From: Eriocheir sinensis | Lineage: Eukaryota > Arthropoda > Malacostraca > Decapoda > Varunidae | Length of the DNA: 64,000 bases | Assembly: GCF_024679095.1 (NCBI RefSeq) | Contig: NW_026110518.1 | Location: 1,178,781 to 1,242,780, forward strand | Reading direction: 5' to 3' | In this document: one piece after another, positions 40,535 through 51,513 of the stretch | Position numbering within the stretch: position 1 is the stretch's first letter | How the letters are laid out: the number at the start of each line of letters is the position of its first letter | Notes under the pieces: model-generated | Database searches by the model: none | What the model was told of the DNA's origin: nothing | Seen by the model: the letters and a program-made list of their open reading frames with translations, nothing else | Made by a program: the position numbers and the translations under genes

Positions 40535-40795
40535 CGGTGGGCTTTTTTAGGGGGCGTGGTGCAGGCAAGTGTTTATAGTGGCGCCATCTGTTCTTGGCTC
40601 ATGCTGCCCCCCGGAGCTCATACTTGACTCACTTGGACAGTTCCTCTAGAGTCCGGGTTGATGGGTGGTCTTCAGGACAACATGTGGGTAGTCGTAGGCC
40701 ACTCGGCGGTGACTGGAAAATCCCAGGTGGTAGAAGCGGATTCGAACCCGCATCGTCCACGCTAAGCACTCAGCCACCGCCAGTTCCTTTGGGAG
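40535..40795 (-). mobile_element. tRNA-derived SINE, family A, copy 3
   Basis: Core CATGCTGCCCCCCGGAGCTC and a well-preserved right end. On the minus strand it begins GGCGGTGGCTGAGTGCTTAG and has GCGGGTTCGAATCC. These are good matches to A and B boxes of RNA polymerase III genes. Confidence 0.8.
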
Positions 40796-40861
40796 GCATC
40801 ATGTGTTAGGGGCACGGCCTCCTGTACCTGATTCTTGTGGGTGTTTTTCATGTTCATGGTA

Positions 40862-41250
40862 CAGAAGAAGCCTTGTCAAACTATCACTAGGCTCATAACA
40901 CTACCCATGGAAGTACCCACAACAACCTCTATGATAGTCTTGTCAGTCTATCACAAGGCTCATAACACTACCCATGGAAGTACAAACACAACAACCTCTA
41001 CCAAAGCCTTGTCACACTATTACTGGGCTCATAACACTACCCATGGAAGTACCCACAACAACCTCTATGATAGTCTTGTCAGTCTATCACAAGGCTCATA
41101 ACACTACCCATGGAAGTAAAAACACAACAACCTCTACCAAAGCCTTGTCACACTATTACTGGGCTCATAACACTACCCATGGAAGTACAAACACAACAAC
41201 CTCTACCAGAGCCAAAGCTATTACTGGGCTCATAACACCACCCATGGAAA
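40862..41250. repeat. Alternating two-type tandem repeat, about 64-68 bp units
   Basis: Two unit types alternate: one with CTCTATGATAGTCTTGTCAG and one with CTCTACCAAAGCCTTGTCAC. Both have GGCTCATAACACTACCCATG. The alternation makes a higher-order repeat of about 131 bp. The array ends 30 bp before the candidate exon C. Confidence 0.88.
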
Positions 41251-41279
41251 CACCCACAGACACAACCCAGGACTCTCAC

Positions 41280-41366
41280 CGCATCACAGCCGTCAAAGTA
41301 GGAGCGTCTCGGGGATTCTGTCCGGCCTGCTCCTTCTGGCTGCTGCGTGTGTGGGGTCAGTGATGC
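41280..41366 (-). CDS. Candidate host-gene exon C (87 nt)
   Basis: On the minus strand the exon lies between the acceptor GCTCGCCCCTCAAG and the donor GTGAGAGTCC. It has 29 codons in phase 0 on both sides: ASLTPHTQQPEGAGRTESPR, then RSYFDGCDA. It joins exon B (phase 0 end) and exon D (phase 0 start) without a stop. The other two frames are not compatible with both neighbours. No domain is recognised; the sequence is Pro/Gln/Arg-rich. Confidence 0.55.
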
Positions 41367-41625
41367 CTTGAGGGGCGAGCGGCAGGTTAGTCAGGAGGCG
41401 GAGGGGATGATGGAGGGGCTGGCCACCACCACCACCACCCACACCACTGCCATCCTTGGTCAGTCTGTGCTCCTGGTCACCCTGGTACTCCACACTCCTG
41501 TTGAAAAGGTGGACTGAAATCAACACTGTACTGGCTGGCCTTGTTCTGCTGATCAGGCTACACTGTGCAGGAATAGTGGTGCTCATACTGTCCTGTCTAC
41601 ATGTCTCCTCTGCTCCAATTTATCC

Positions 41626-41927
41626 TTAACTCCTTGACTGCGAATTCCTACAAGAAGACATCACCAAGCTACAGGAGTGGAGCAAAATGTGGCTGCTACA
41701 ATGCAATGAAGAAAAATGTAAAGTCCTGCACCTTGGGAGGGGATATCCAGCACACCAATATACCACATTGGAGACACTCCACTATCGACCACAGAGGCAA
41801 AGAAAGTCTTGGGAGTATATGTTACCAGGCTACCAGTGAAGGCGACATCTGTGCCAATCTCAGCGGACGGGCTACATTTGTGGGTGTTTGTTAAGGCAAA
41901 ATCCGTGCCAATCTCAGCGGACGGGTT
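41626..41927 (+). mobile_element. TTAA-bounded repeat with RT-derived unit, locus 3 (1 unit)
   Basis: It starts TTAACTCCTTGACTGCGAAT. One 99-bp unit (GGATATCCAGCACACCAATA to CTACCAGTGAAG) is present, with small indels. The end is duplicated: GTGCCAATCTCAGCGGACGG occurs at about 41851 and again at about 41908, followed by GCTAC or GTTAC, so TTAA at this end is decayed. Confidence 0.6.
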
Positions 41928-42280
41928 ACATTTGTGGGTGTTTGTTAAGTCTTGTGTTTCTGCACGCACCACTGCCACTTCAGTCATAAAAAAGATCTGT
42001 AATCCTTCAACAGAACACATCACTGTTTGTAGGTTTGACCACTCATGAGAGCAAATGTACCTGAAAAAAAGTAGTGTGCCTCACCAATAGCATTTAATTG
42101 GTGTCTGAAAAATGGCATTATTTAAGTGATCTTGAAATACATACCCATATAAGGGGCTGATTGCTGCCTCCATCCCAGAAACTTCACCCAGTTTTCCCAT
42201 TTACAACTTTCCTAGCACCAGATTTGTTTTGCTGAAATAATAGACTTCTGACTGATTTGTCATGAGTAATATAAAACACC

Positions 42281-42923
42281 TTAACCCCTTGACTATGGAT
42301 TCCTACAGAAGACATCACCAAGCTACAGGAATGGGACAAAAAGTGGCTGCTACAATTCAATATGAAGAAAATGTAAAGTCCTGCACCTTGGGAGGGGATA
42401 TCCAGCACACCAATACCACATGGGAAACACTCCACTATCCACCACAGAGGCAGAGAAAGACCTGGGACTATATGTTACCAGGCTACCAGTGAAGGGATAT
42501 CCAGCACACCAATACCACATGGGAAACACTCCACTATCCACCACAGAGGCAGAGAAAGACCTGGGACTATATGTTACCAGGCTACCAGTGAAGGGATATC
42601 CAGCACACCAATACCACATGAGAAACACTCCACTATCCACCACAGAGGCAGAGAAAGACCTGGGACTATATGTTACCAGGCTACCAGTGAAGGATATCCA
42701 GCACACCAATACCACATGAGAAACACTCCACTATCCACCACAGAGGCAGAGAAAGACCTGGGACTATATGTTACCAGGCTACAAGTGAAGGGATATCCAG
42801 CACACCAATACCACATGAGAAACACTCCACTATCCACCACAGAGGCACAGAAAGACCTGGGACTATATGTTACCAGGCTACCAGTGAAGGCCAAATCCAT
42901 GACCATCACAGCGGACGGGTTAA
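42281..42923 (+). mobile_element. TTAA-bounded repeat with RT-derived units, locus 4 (5 units)
   Basis: TTAACCCCTTGACTATGGAT opens the element and CACAGCGGACGGGTTAA closes it, with intact TTAA on both sides. An RT-like lead (KLQEWDKKWLLQF with a local frameshift) is followed by five head-to-tail units with starts at 42396, 42495, 42594, 42692 and 42791. The period is 99 bp, so the frame is kept; the third unit is one base short. The conserved internal text is PAHQYHMxNTPLSTTEAEKD. Confidence 0.75.
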
Positions 42924-43159
42924 GCTAAACTTGATAAACTGAGATTTGGAGACAGGACCCCATGTATCATGTATATCACAACTAAGTAAATACAACTAGG
43001 TATGTACACCATTTAAAACCACAGAGCAGAGAACACCTGAGCCCGACATCATTCTTTTCTTTTGTGAGTGTTTCTCGCAGAATAAGTGAGCATTTACACC
43101 TCTAACATTCTGGTCGTCATCGATGAGTCACTGTTGAGGAAAAAGTTAATGGATAAACA

Positions 43160-43494
43160 TAATCCAGCAGAGAGGGAGAGAGGGAAGTGGAGAGGGAGAG
43201 AGGTGAGGGAGAGAAAAGAAAGTGGGGAGAGAGAGGGAAGTGGGGGGGGAGAGAGGAAGGGAGGGAGAGAGATGGAAGTGGGGAGGGAGAGAGGGAGATG
43301 GGGAAGGAAAGAAAGAAGTGGGGAGATAAAATGGAAAGTAGGGAGGGAGGGAGTGAAGTGGGGAGGGAGAGAGGGAGGAAGGGAGGGAGAGAGAGGGAAG
43401 TGGGGAGGGAGAGAGGGAACTGGGCAGGGAGAGAGGGAAGAGGGGAGGGAGAGAGAGGGAACTGGGCAGGGAGTGTGAGAGAGCGAGCTTGGGC

Positions 43495-43537
<43 letters not shown>

Positions 43538-43538
43538 T
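43160..43538. repeat. Polypurine tract and (AGT)n
   Basis: The plus strand is nearly all A and G (GAGAGGGAAGTGGGGAGGGA-type units of 24-50 bp) from about 43160 to 43490, followed by (AGT)n at 43494-43538. ORFs on both strands are compositional. Confidence 0.93.
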
Positions 43539-43689
43539 AGTGAATCCACGAGGAACTGGTGGATTGGGGGGTTTCTGCGGGGATCTCTCCTCCCGTACCA
43601 CGCTGCCACATCTCTTGTCTCCAATTGTGGGATTAGAGTCAAGGTGTTAAGTGGACCACCATTACCCTCCCTTCATTTCCTCCTCCTCC

Positions 43690-43697
43690 TCCTCCTC

Positions 43698-43787
<90 letters not shown>

Positions 43788-43897
43788 TTTCTACTCTTCT
43801 CTTCTCTTCTCTTCTTTCTCTTCTCTTCTCTTCTCTTCTCTCTCTTCTCTCTCTCTTCTCTCTCTCTCTCTTCTCGTCTCTTCTCTTCTCTTCTCCT

Positions 43898-43973
<76 letters not shown>
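43690..43973. repeat. (TC)n - (TTCTC)n - (TC)n compound microsatellite
   Basis: TC at about 43702-43781, a TTCTC-type pentamer stretch to about 43905, then TC to 43973. It lies 150 bp from the purine tract, so complementary single strands are close together. Confidence 0.95.
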
Positions 43974-43977
<4 letters not shown>

Positions 43978-44809
43978 TCGGGGACGAGAATACAGGCTGT
44001 TTGTCGTGCACTCATGATCCAGTTTGGCGCAGACTCTTTCAACAGTTCTTTCACTAACATTAGTGGCTCTTGCTGTTCTTGCAGTTACTCTTGTGAGTGG
44101 TATGATAAATCCTCTGTTGTTTTTTCGTCTAAAAAGTACTTGTTTACATTGTAAATGAGTTCTTTCTCGCGGCTGTGCAGCCAAGGACGTGGAGAGGCAG
44201 GGAGAGGGAGGAGGGAGAGGTGAGCAGGCCACCCATGGGCCCACCAGCTGACCCTTCCATGACCTTGAGAGAAGTGACCTGGGCTCTGGATGTGTAGAAT
44301 GACAACGTTGGAATACAACCCTGTCAAGCGTCGTGGTATTTATACAAAATATTTGTTATTATCTTAAAAACGAAACAATCAACGCTATATGACCTTATTG
44401 GATTATCCAATTATTCAATTAAATTCATTTAAAGGTAGTAAATAACTGGCATATGAGAGGAAGCGAGAAGTGTTGAGAGTGTGTGGCAGGGTGCAGGGGC
44501 TGAGGCTGACCCACCTCTCACCCCCATCTGCCAGTTCCTCCTGGATTGACTATAGTAGTAGAAAGTAGTATCGAAGAGTGGAGGCTGGTAGGGAGGTTGG
44601 TTGGGTGAGGTGTGGGGGTAAGGACAGAGGCAGGAGCAGGAAAGGGGATGACAGAGGAAGGGGTTGGGTTTTAAATAACAACTCTACAGCATGTCACAAC
44701 CCACTGCCTCCAGAACAACAAGCCAAGCCACCAAAACTCTGTGCACCTCACCACTAAAGTTATGATTTCGTTGTGGTCTAGGAAGTCCTCAGAAGTTAGC
44801 ATGCCTCTA

Positions 44810-44811
<2 letters not shown>
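43974..44811. other. No gene recognised
   Basis: Unique-looking sequence with no TIRs or LINE motifs that I could identify. It would be intron if the host-gene model is right. Confidence 0.35.

Positions 44812-44848
<37 letters not shown>
44812..44848. repeat. (CA)n microsatellite
   Basis: Pure CA tract of about 37 bp. Confidence 0.93.
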
Positions 44849-44849
<1 letters not shown>

Positions 44850-45069
44850 CCTTAGTGATGGAACACGGGCGGCTTGTGCTGGACTGAACTCTAGTGGTGA
44901 AGTACAGAGGGTTGTATTGAAGGTAAGGCATCATGACATTCTAAATCTTACTGTAGAGCGACATCACTCCAGCAATGTTATCACTTCCATCCCATAGCTT
45001 GTCCAAATCTACTTCCCTTCCTCTCCCTCTCTCTCAGCCATCCCATCTGCTACTACTACTTTTTTTTTT

Positions 45070-45175
45070 ACAATAAAGGAAACAGCTTAGGGGCCAAAGA
45101 AAGAAAACAATAATGAAAAAAAAGCCTACCAATCACTGCTCCTATAAAAAAGTTGAGGAGTGGCCAAAAGAAATC
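45070..45175. repeat. Dispersed module ACAATAAAGGAAACAGC...CACTGCTCCTATAAAA, copy 1
   Basis: It is shared with 45697-45775 (ACAATAAAGGAAGGAGATCA to AATCGCTGTTCCTATAAAAG). Part is also found near 51178-51210 (AAAAAGACCCACTACTCGTT). It is probably the 3' part of a short interspersed element or LINE tail. An ACT trinucleotide run follows at 45181-45209. Confidence 0.5.
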
Positions 45176-45220
45176 AATTTACTATTACTACTACTACTAC
45201 TACTACTACACAGCACTCAC

Positions 45221-45375
45221 CCGTCCAGTCTTGAGGTGAGCTGCTTGGCCAGAAAGGGAGAGTGTGGATGGGGCAGCCGTGGCCACCCTCGCTGTGCTGG
45301 CCTCTGCCCTGCCTGACGATGGCCTGCCCTGTATGCCGGGGCCATGGCCATCCTTGTGCCTCAGCCCCACACACC
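45221..45375 (-). CDS. Candidate host-gene exon B (155 nt)
   Basis: On the minus strand it lies between the acceptor CCCTCCTCTCCTCAG and the donor GTGAGTGCTG. The first two bases complete the codon left open by exon A (G-GG, Gly), and 51 codons follow to a phase-0 end: CVGLRHKDGHGPGIQG, RPSSGRAEASTARVATAAP, STLSLSGQAAHLKTGR. One alternative frame is open through this exon but hits a stop in exon C. Low-complexity, Ser/Ala/Gly-rich; probably a disordered linker. Confidence 0.55.
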
Positions 45376-45483
45376 CTGAGGAGAGGAGGGCAGTGTGTGA
45401 GGGGGAGTTGCTCACAAAGAGACTGCTGGGGGAGTGGACCGGGCCTGGCTGTTGGCTGTGTGAAGGGTACAGGCAGGAGGAGA

Positions 45484-45589
45484 GGGAGGGAGGGAAGGAG
45501 AAAGGTGGGGAGGGAGAGAGAGAAGTAAGGAGAGAGGGAGGGAAAAGAAGGGAGGGAGAGAAGGAAGTAAGGAGAGAGAGAAAAATAGA

Positions 45590-45669
<80 letters not shown>
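45484..45669. repeat. Polypurine tract with (GA)n core
   Basis: GGGA/GAAG units from 45484, then pure GA at about 45594-45669. The second copy of the dispersed module (45697-45775) follows. Confidence 0.94.
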
Positions 45670-45671
<2 letters not shown>

Positions 45672-45859
45672 GACAATGTAATTTTTTTGTTTGTTTTAAC
45701 AATAAAGGAAGGAGATCAAGGACAACAAAAAGAAAGTGTATAAAAAGCCCACTAATCGCTGTTCCTATAAAAGAGAGAAGTACAGACACAGGTTTCTGAG
45801 GCTACTGACAGCAATCTCTACTCTGTTCCCTCCTACTATCTCTATCATAAATTTCAATC

Positions 45860-48306
45860 CAAAGCTGGATGTTGCGCCTACGTGCGCAACGACATCACTT
45901 GCTCTCGTGCCCACGACCTTGACTCTTCTGAATTTTCCACCATCTGGCTAAGACTTCATTGTCACTCTATTACTAAATACATCTGTGCTGTTTATCTCTC
46001 ACCTAACTCTACCAACTATGTAAAATTCTTTGACTATTTGAATTCTAAAGTGGAGCACATCTTGACCCACTCTACCTTCGCTGAAATCTCCATCCTAGGA
46101 GAGATTTCAATGTTCACCACCAGCTTTGGCTTTCATCCTCTTTCACTGACCATCCTGGTGAACAAGCCTACAACGACCTAGAGCAGTTGGTCCAGCACCC
46201 TACACGTATTCCCGACCGTCTTGGAGATCGGCCCAACATTCTAGACCTCTTCCTTACCTCAAACCCTTCTGCTTATTCTGTCACACTGTTCTCTCCATTG
46301 GGCTCCTCCGATCACAATCTTATTTCTGCATCCTGTCCTATCGCTCTGTACACCCCTCTGGACCCACCAAAGAGGCGATGCTTCTGGCATTTTGCTTCAG
46401 CTAGGTGGGACGACCTGAGATGTACTTTTCCATTCCCGTGGAATGATTATTGCTTCCAGGATAGAGACCCTCTGTGTGTGCTCAGCGCATCACAGAGGTG
46501 ATTATCTCTCTGGAATGGGCATACATTCCTCGTTCTTTCTCTACTCCTCACGCTAAAAGCCTTGGTTTAATCATGCTTGTTCTCGTGCTGTCAATGATAG
46601 AGAGGTAGCTCACCAAAAGGTACCAGAGCCTTCAAACTAATGCTAATTATGAACTTTACATTTCTTCCCAAATCGTGCCAAATCTATTCTCCGACTAACC
46701 AAAATTCTTTCATTAATAGAAAATGTCAAAACCTTGCTTTCTCTAACTCTTCCCGTGACTTCTGGCATCTAGCCAAAACATCTCCTCCAACTTCACTTCT
46801 TCATCTTTCCCTCCACTCCTCAGTCCTGACAGCAACACTGCCGTCTCATCTATCTCTAAGGCTGAACTCTTCTCTCAAACTTTTCTAAAACTCCACTCTG
46901 GACGATTCTGGGCATATTCCTCCTACTCATCCCCCTCTGACTCCCTTTATGCCTGTTATAAAGATTCTTCAAAATGATGTTTTCTATGCCTTCTCTGGCC
47001 TCAATCCTCAGAAGGCTTATGGACCTGATGGAGTGCCTCCTATTGTCCTTAAAAACTGTGCCTCCGTGCTGTCACCCTGCCTGGTCAAACTCTTTCGCCT
47101 CTGCCTGTCAACATCTACCTTTCCTTCTTGCTGGAAGTATGCCTTCATACAGCCTGTACCTAAGAAGGTGACCATCAATCCTCAAACTACCGTCTATTGC
47201 TTTACTTTCTTGTCTATCTAAAGCTTTTGAATCAATCCTTAACGGAAGATTCAAAAGCACCTTCCACTTCTGACCTTCTATCTGATCGTCAGTATGGGTT
47301 CCGCAAGGGCGTTCTACTGGTGATCTCCTAGCCTTCTTAAATGACTCTTCGTCATCCTCTCTAATCCACTTCGTAGAAACTATTTCTATTGCGCTGGACA
47401 TATCAAAGCTTTTGATAGGGTCTGGCACAAATCTTGCTTTTCTAAACTACCCTCCTACGGTTTCTATCCTCTCTGTACCTTTATCTCCAGTTTCCTTTCT
47501 GACCGTTCTATTTCTGCGTGGTAGACGGTCACTGTTCTTCCCCTAAATCTATTAACAGTGGTGTCCCACAGGGTTCTGTCCTATCTCCTCTTTTCTGTTG
47601 TTCATTGATGATCTTCTTTCAAAAACGAACTGTCCTATCCATTCCTACGCCATTGATTCCACTCTGCATTATTCAACTTCTTTAATAGAAGACCCACCCT
47701 TCAGGAACTTAACGACTCAAGGCTGGAGGCTGCAGAACGCTTAGCCTCAGACCTTACTATTATTTCCGATTGGGGCAAGAAGAACCTGGTGTCCTTCAAC
47801 GCCTCAAAAACACAGTTTCTCCACCTATCCACTCGACACAATCTTCAAAACAACTATCCCCTATTCTTTGACAACACCCAGCTATCACCTTCCTCAACAC
47901 TAAACATCCTCGGTCTATCCTTAACTCAAAATTTTAACTGGAAACTTCATATCTCATCTCTTACTAAATCAGCTTCCTCGAGGCTGGGCGTTCTGTACCG
48001 TCTCCGCCAGTTCTTCTCCCCTGCACGGTTGCTGTCCATATACAGGGGCCTTGTCCGCCCTCGTATGGAGTATGCATCTCACTCCACTCCACTCACACAG
48101 CTCTTCTGGACAGAGTGGAGGCTAAGGCTCTTCGTCTCATCAGCTCTCCTCCTCATACTGATAGTCTTCTACCTCTTAAATTCCGCCGCAATGTTGCCTC
48201 TCTTTCTATCTTCTATCGATATTTCCACGCTGACTGCTCTTCTGAACTTGCTAACTGCATGCCTCCCCTCCCAAGTGGCCCCGCTGCACTCTACTTTCTA
48301 CTCATG
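45860..48306 (+). pseudogene. Jockey-type LINE ORF2, left part, heavily broken
   Basis: Endonuclease pieces: AYVRNDITCSRAHDLDS, AVYLSPNSTNYVKFFDYL, a GDFN-equivalent decayed to [30 protein letters not shown]. Linker: [63 protein letters not shown]-like, GVPQGSV-equivalent decayed, then SDWGKKNLVSFNASKTQFLH, ILGLSLTQNFNWKLH and RLGVLYRLRQFFSPARLL. The YADD region is lost to frameshifts. The reading stops at 48306 where a CR1 fragment is inserted and resumes at 49451. Confidence 0.88.
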
Positions 48307-49450
48307 CTCATAAGAACATAAGAACATAAGAACGCAGGAGTCTGCAAGAGCCGGTAGGCCTGCATGAGGCAGCTCCTGACCCCTAGCTCCGTGTATCTAA
48401 CCCCACCTAATATCGCTGTCCATGAATTTATCTAGTCTATTTTGAATGTGACAATTGTATTAGCACTCACCACATGACTGCTAAGCCTATTCCACTCATC
48501 CACCACCCTGTTAGTAAACCAATTTTTTGCCTATGTCCCTGTTGAATCTGAATTTATCCAGTTTAAACCCGTTACTTCGTGTCCTACCCGGTTCTCTTAC
48601 CAACAAAACCTTATGAATGTCTCCTATTAAAGCCCTTCATCCATTTATAAACCTCGATCAAGTCTCCTCACACCCTTCGGTTTTTTAGACAAAGCAAGTT
48701 TAACTGTTAAGTCTTTCCTCATTTGGCAAATTTCTTAACCCGTGAATCATCTTAGTCATCTTTCTCAGCACCGATTCTAACATTTTGATATCCATTCTAT
48801 AGTAAGGTGACCAGAACTGAGCCGCATAGTCAAGATGAGGTCTAACTAATGCTAATTAAAGCCTGAGGATGACTCTGGCGCTCCTGTTGCTTACGATCCT
48901 TGAAATGAATCCCAGCACCCTGTTCGTTAAATTTCTAGCTTGAATGGATTGTGGCTTTGGACGGATAAGAGTTCATTAAGACCACTAAATCCCTCTCGCA
49001 CCCAGACCTGTTTATGGGAGTGTCATTTAATCACTAGTTATGTGATGGGTTGTTACTACCAACACTCAGAATACTCCACTTCCTGATATTGAACTCCATC
49101 GGCCATGTCCCCGCCTAGTCATACAATCGGTTTAGTTCATCCTGGAGAATACTAGCGTGCTGATCCGACCTAATTGCACTACCGATCTTGGTATCATCAG
49201 GATATTTACAGACATCACTACTAATATCTGTATCTAAGTCATTGATATAAATAATAAACAAAAGTGGACCCTAATACCGAGCCTTGTGGGACCCCACTCG
49301 TAACACATCCCCAGTCAGATCTTTTACCATTGATTTGCACTCTTTGCTTCCTATTGCTAAGCCACGCCTTGACCCAGTTCAAAACTTTACCCTCTACTCC
49401 GTGAGCCTGTAATTTAAGCAACAGTCGTTGATGAGGAACTTTGTCAAACA
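48307..49450 (-). mobile_element. CR1 LINE 3' part inserted into the Jockey element
   Basis: At 48310 the plus strand shows ATAAGAACATAAGAACATAA, the reverse complement of the CR1 tail repeat. The rest is the reverse complement of the CR1 copy at 34450-35598 with about 90 percent visual similarity. Its 5' truncation lies in the RT at FDKVPHQRLLLKLQAHG (49451). Unlike the 32-kb copy it keeps SGVPQGSVLG. The FADD region is disrupted. Confidence 0.9.
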
Positions 49451-49737
49451 ATCCCTATACTGTCCAAACCCCTTGTGCAAGAGTTAACCAGCATCTTCAC
49501 TCTTTCATCCCTCACGCTGATAAACTCTGGAACAATCTTCCTTCATCTGTATTTCCTCCTGCCTACGACTTGAACTCTTTCAAGAGGAGGGTATCAGGAC
49601 ACCTCCTCCCGAAATTAACCTCTGATTTTGGACACTTCTTTAACCTCTGTTCGGGAGCAGTGGTAGCAGGCCTTTTTCTTTATTTTCTTTGCGCCCTTGA
49701 GCGTCTCTCCTTAGCTATAAAAAAAAAAAAAAAAAAA
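49451..49737 (+). mobile_element. Jockey-type LINE, right part with poly(A) tail
   Basis: It continues the element at 45860: YTVQTPCARVNQHLHSFIPH, KLWNNLPSSVFPPAYDLNSF, KRRVSGHLLP, ending in a stop and then about 19 A residues at 49719-49737. If the CR1 insertion is removed, the reading across the joint is STHA-HPYTVQTP, the expected order. Confidence 0.85.
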
Positions 49738-49774
49738 TCCAGCCAAATTGTGGAGTCCATTTGGGCGGTGGACG

Positions 49775-50115
49775 TGAATTCAGCCCACACGGATTCAGCC
49801 CATGGAATTCAGCCCACGAGATTCAGCCACGGAATTCAGCCCACGCGGAGTTCAGTCCACACGGATTCAGCCAAGAATTCAGCCCACGCGGGATTCAGCC
49901 CACACGGATTCAGCCACAGGATTCCGCCCACGGAATTCAGCCCACGGAATTCAGCCCACACGGAATTCAGCCCACATGGGATTCAGCCCACGCGGGATTC
50001 AGCCCACGCATGATTCAGCCCACACGGATTCAGCCCACATGAGATTCAGCCCACACGGGATTCAGCCCACGCGGGATGCAGCCACAGGATTCAGCCACAC
50101 GGATTCAGCCCTCGG
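49775..50115 (+). repeat. Tandem array of GATTCAGCCCACACG units, forward arm
   Basis: About 22 units of 14-17 bp built on ATTCAGCCCACxxGG, with variants GAATTCAGCCCACGCGG and GATTCAGCCACAGG. The opposite arm lies at 50455-50870 in reverse orientation, with (TA)n between. ORFs here repeat SAHxIQPTxFSP and are compositional. Confidence 0.92.
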
Positions 50116-50150
50116 AATTGCGAATGTGAACACACCCTCTCTCTCATCAC

Positions 50151-50151
<1 letters not shown>

Positions 50152-50236
<85 letters not shown>
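50152..50236. repeat. (TA)n microsatellite between the inverted arrays
   Basis: Pure TA tract of about 85 bp. It is followed by 210 bp of AT-rich unique sequence before the reverse arm. Confidence 0.96.
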
Positions 50237-50240
<4 letters not shown>

Positions 50241-50454
50241 GTTTGCTATAGTGCTCAACCTCCTCGTGGTGCAAGCTGGGTTCGGCGAATAGAGCACTAA
50301 CTACTGTAAAATAATGAATAGTCAAAAGAATAATATTGCTTTAAGTTATTTACTTTTCTTTTCTAAAATCCGTTCAGTAGAAATGGTCATATTTCTAAGG
50401 GTTCCATGTCAATTAAACCCCTATTCAACTCAACAGTGTGGGCCCGTGAGTTAA

Positions 50455-50870
50455 GTCCCGTGTGGGCTGAATCCTGTGTGGGCTGAATCCCGTGGCCTGA
50501 ATCCCGTGTGGGCTGAATCCCGTGGCCTGAATCCCGTGTGGGCTGAATCCCGTGTGGCTGAATTCAGTGGGCTGAACTCGTGTGGCTGAATCCTGTGGAC
50601 TGAACCCGCGTGGGCTGAACCTGGGGCTGATCCTGCGGGCTGAATTCCATGGGTTGAACTGCGTGGCTGAATTCCGCGTGGGCTGAACTCGTCCCGTGGC
50701 TGAATTCCGTGGGCTGAATCCGTGTGGGCTACCTGTGTGGGCTGAATTCCGTGGGCAGAATCCCGTGGGCTGAATCCCTGTGTGGGCTGAATTCCGTGGG
50801 CTGATCCGTGTGGGCTGAATTCGTGGGCTGAATTCCGTGGGCTGAATCCCGTGCGGCTGAATACAATGGA
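50455..50870 (-). repeat. Tandem array of CGTGTGGGCTGAATCC units, reverse arm
   Basis: The same unit as 49775-50115 in reverse complement, about 27 copies, more diverged (GAATTCCGTGGGCTGAA, GATCCGTGTGGGCTG). Together the arms could fold back on each other over several hundred bases. Confidence 0.92.
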
Positions 50871-51513
50871 ACCCATTTGGGCTCCTCCTTCTCCCTCTGC
50901 TCTGACAGCCAACACCTGTCTCTTGCTCTCATGTAAGGCAAAGGTAACATAGGAGAGGAAGGGACAGGTGTTGGGACTGTGTGGCAGAGCGGAGGGAGAA
51001 TGGACTCTGGAGCCTGTCCAAACGGACCCGACAATTTGGTTGGACTCTAGGGATGTACCGACACCAAAATTTTGACCAATACTGATACCCCAATATTTGA
51101 CCGATAGCGATACCTGTGCACTGATTAAATTTTTATACAACAACTCCAGCCGCTAAAGGGCAACATCAAATGTTAAGAAAAAAAGACCCACTACTCGTTG
51201 CTCCACCATACAAGGAAGTGCAACACACACCCCATGAGTTTCGACAAGGGGCGAGAGGAGGCGCCTCATGAGGTCTACTTGACTCAACTAGGTTAGCTTT
51301 ATTAATTGCACACACATTTTGGGCAGAAGACTGTGAAGAGATCCCAGACCCTGGCAGCGTGCTCCGCTGGGAGCGACAATCTGACCGACTGGAGGCAGCC
51401 AATTGAGGCAAGTGAGGTGGAGTGGAGGGGCTCCGCCAATCCCGCGCCGAAGCTACTAAACCTGTGTATTGTACGCGTCCGCAGCCAAAGGCTACACTGT
51501 ACTAAGTATTATA

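Noticed and set aside
43094..44244. Long ORFs on both strands (Arg-Glu and Leu-Ser repeats)
   Set aside because: Explained by the purine tract and the (TC)n tracts.
49441..50251. Overlapping ORFs with SAHGIQPTxFSP repeats
   Set aside because: Three frames of a 14-17-bp tandem repeat give similar repeats. The N-terminal part of one is the Jockey C terminus.
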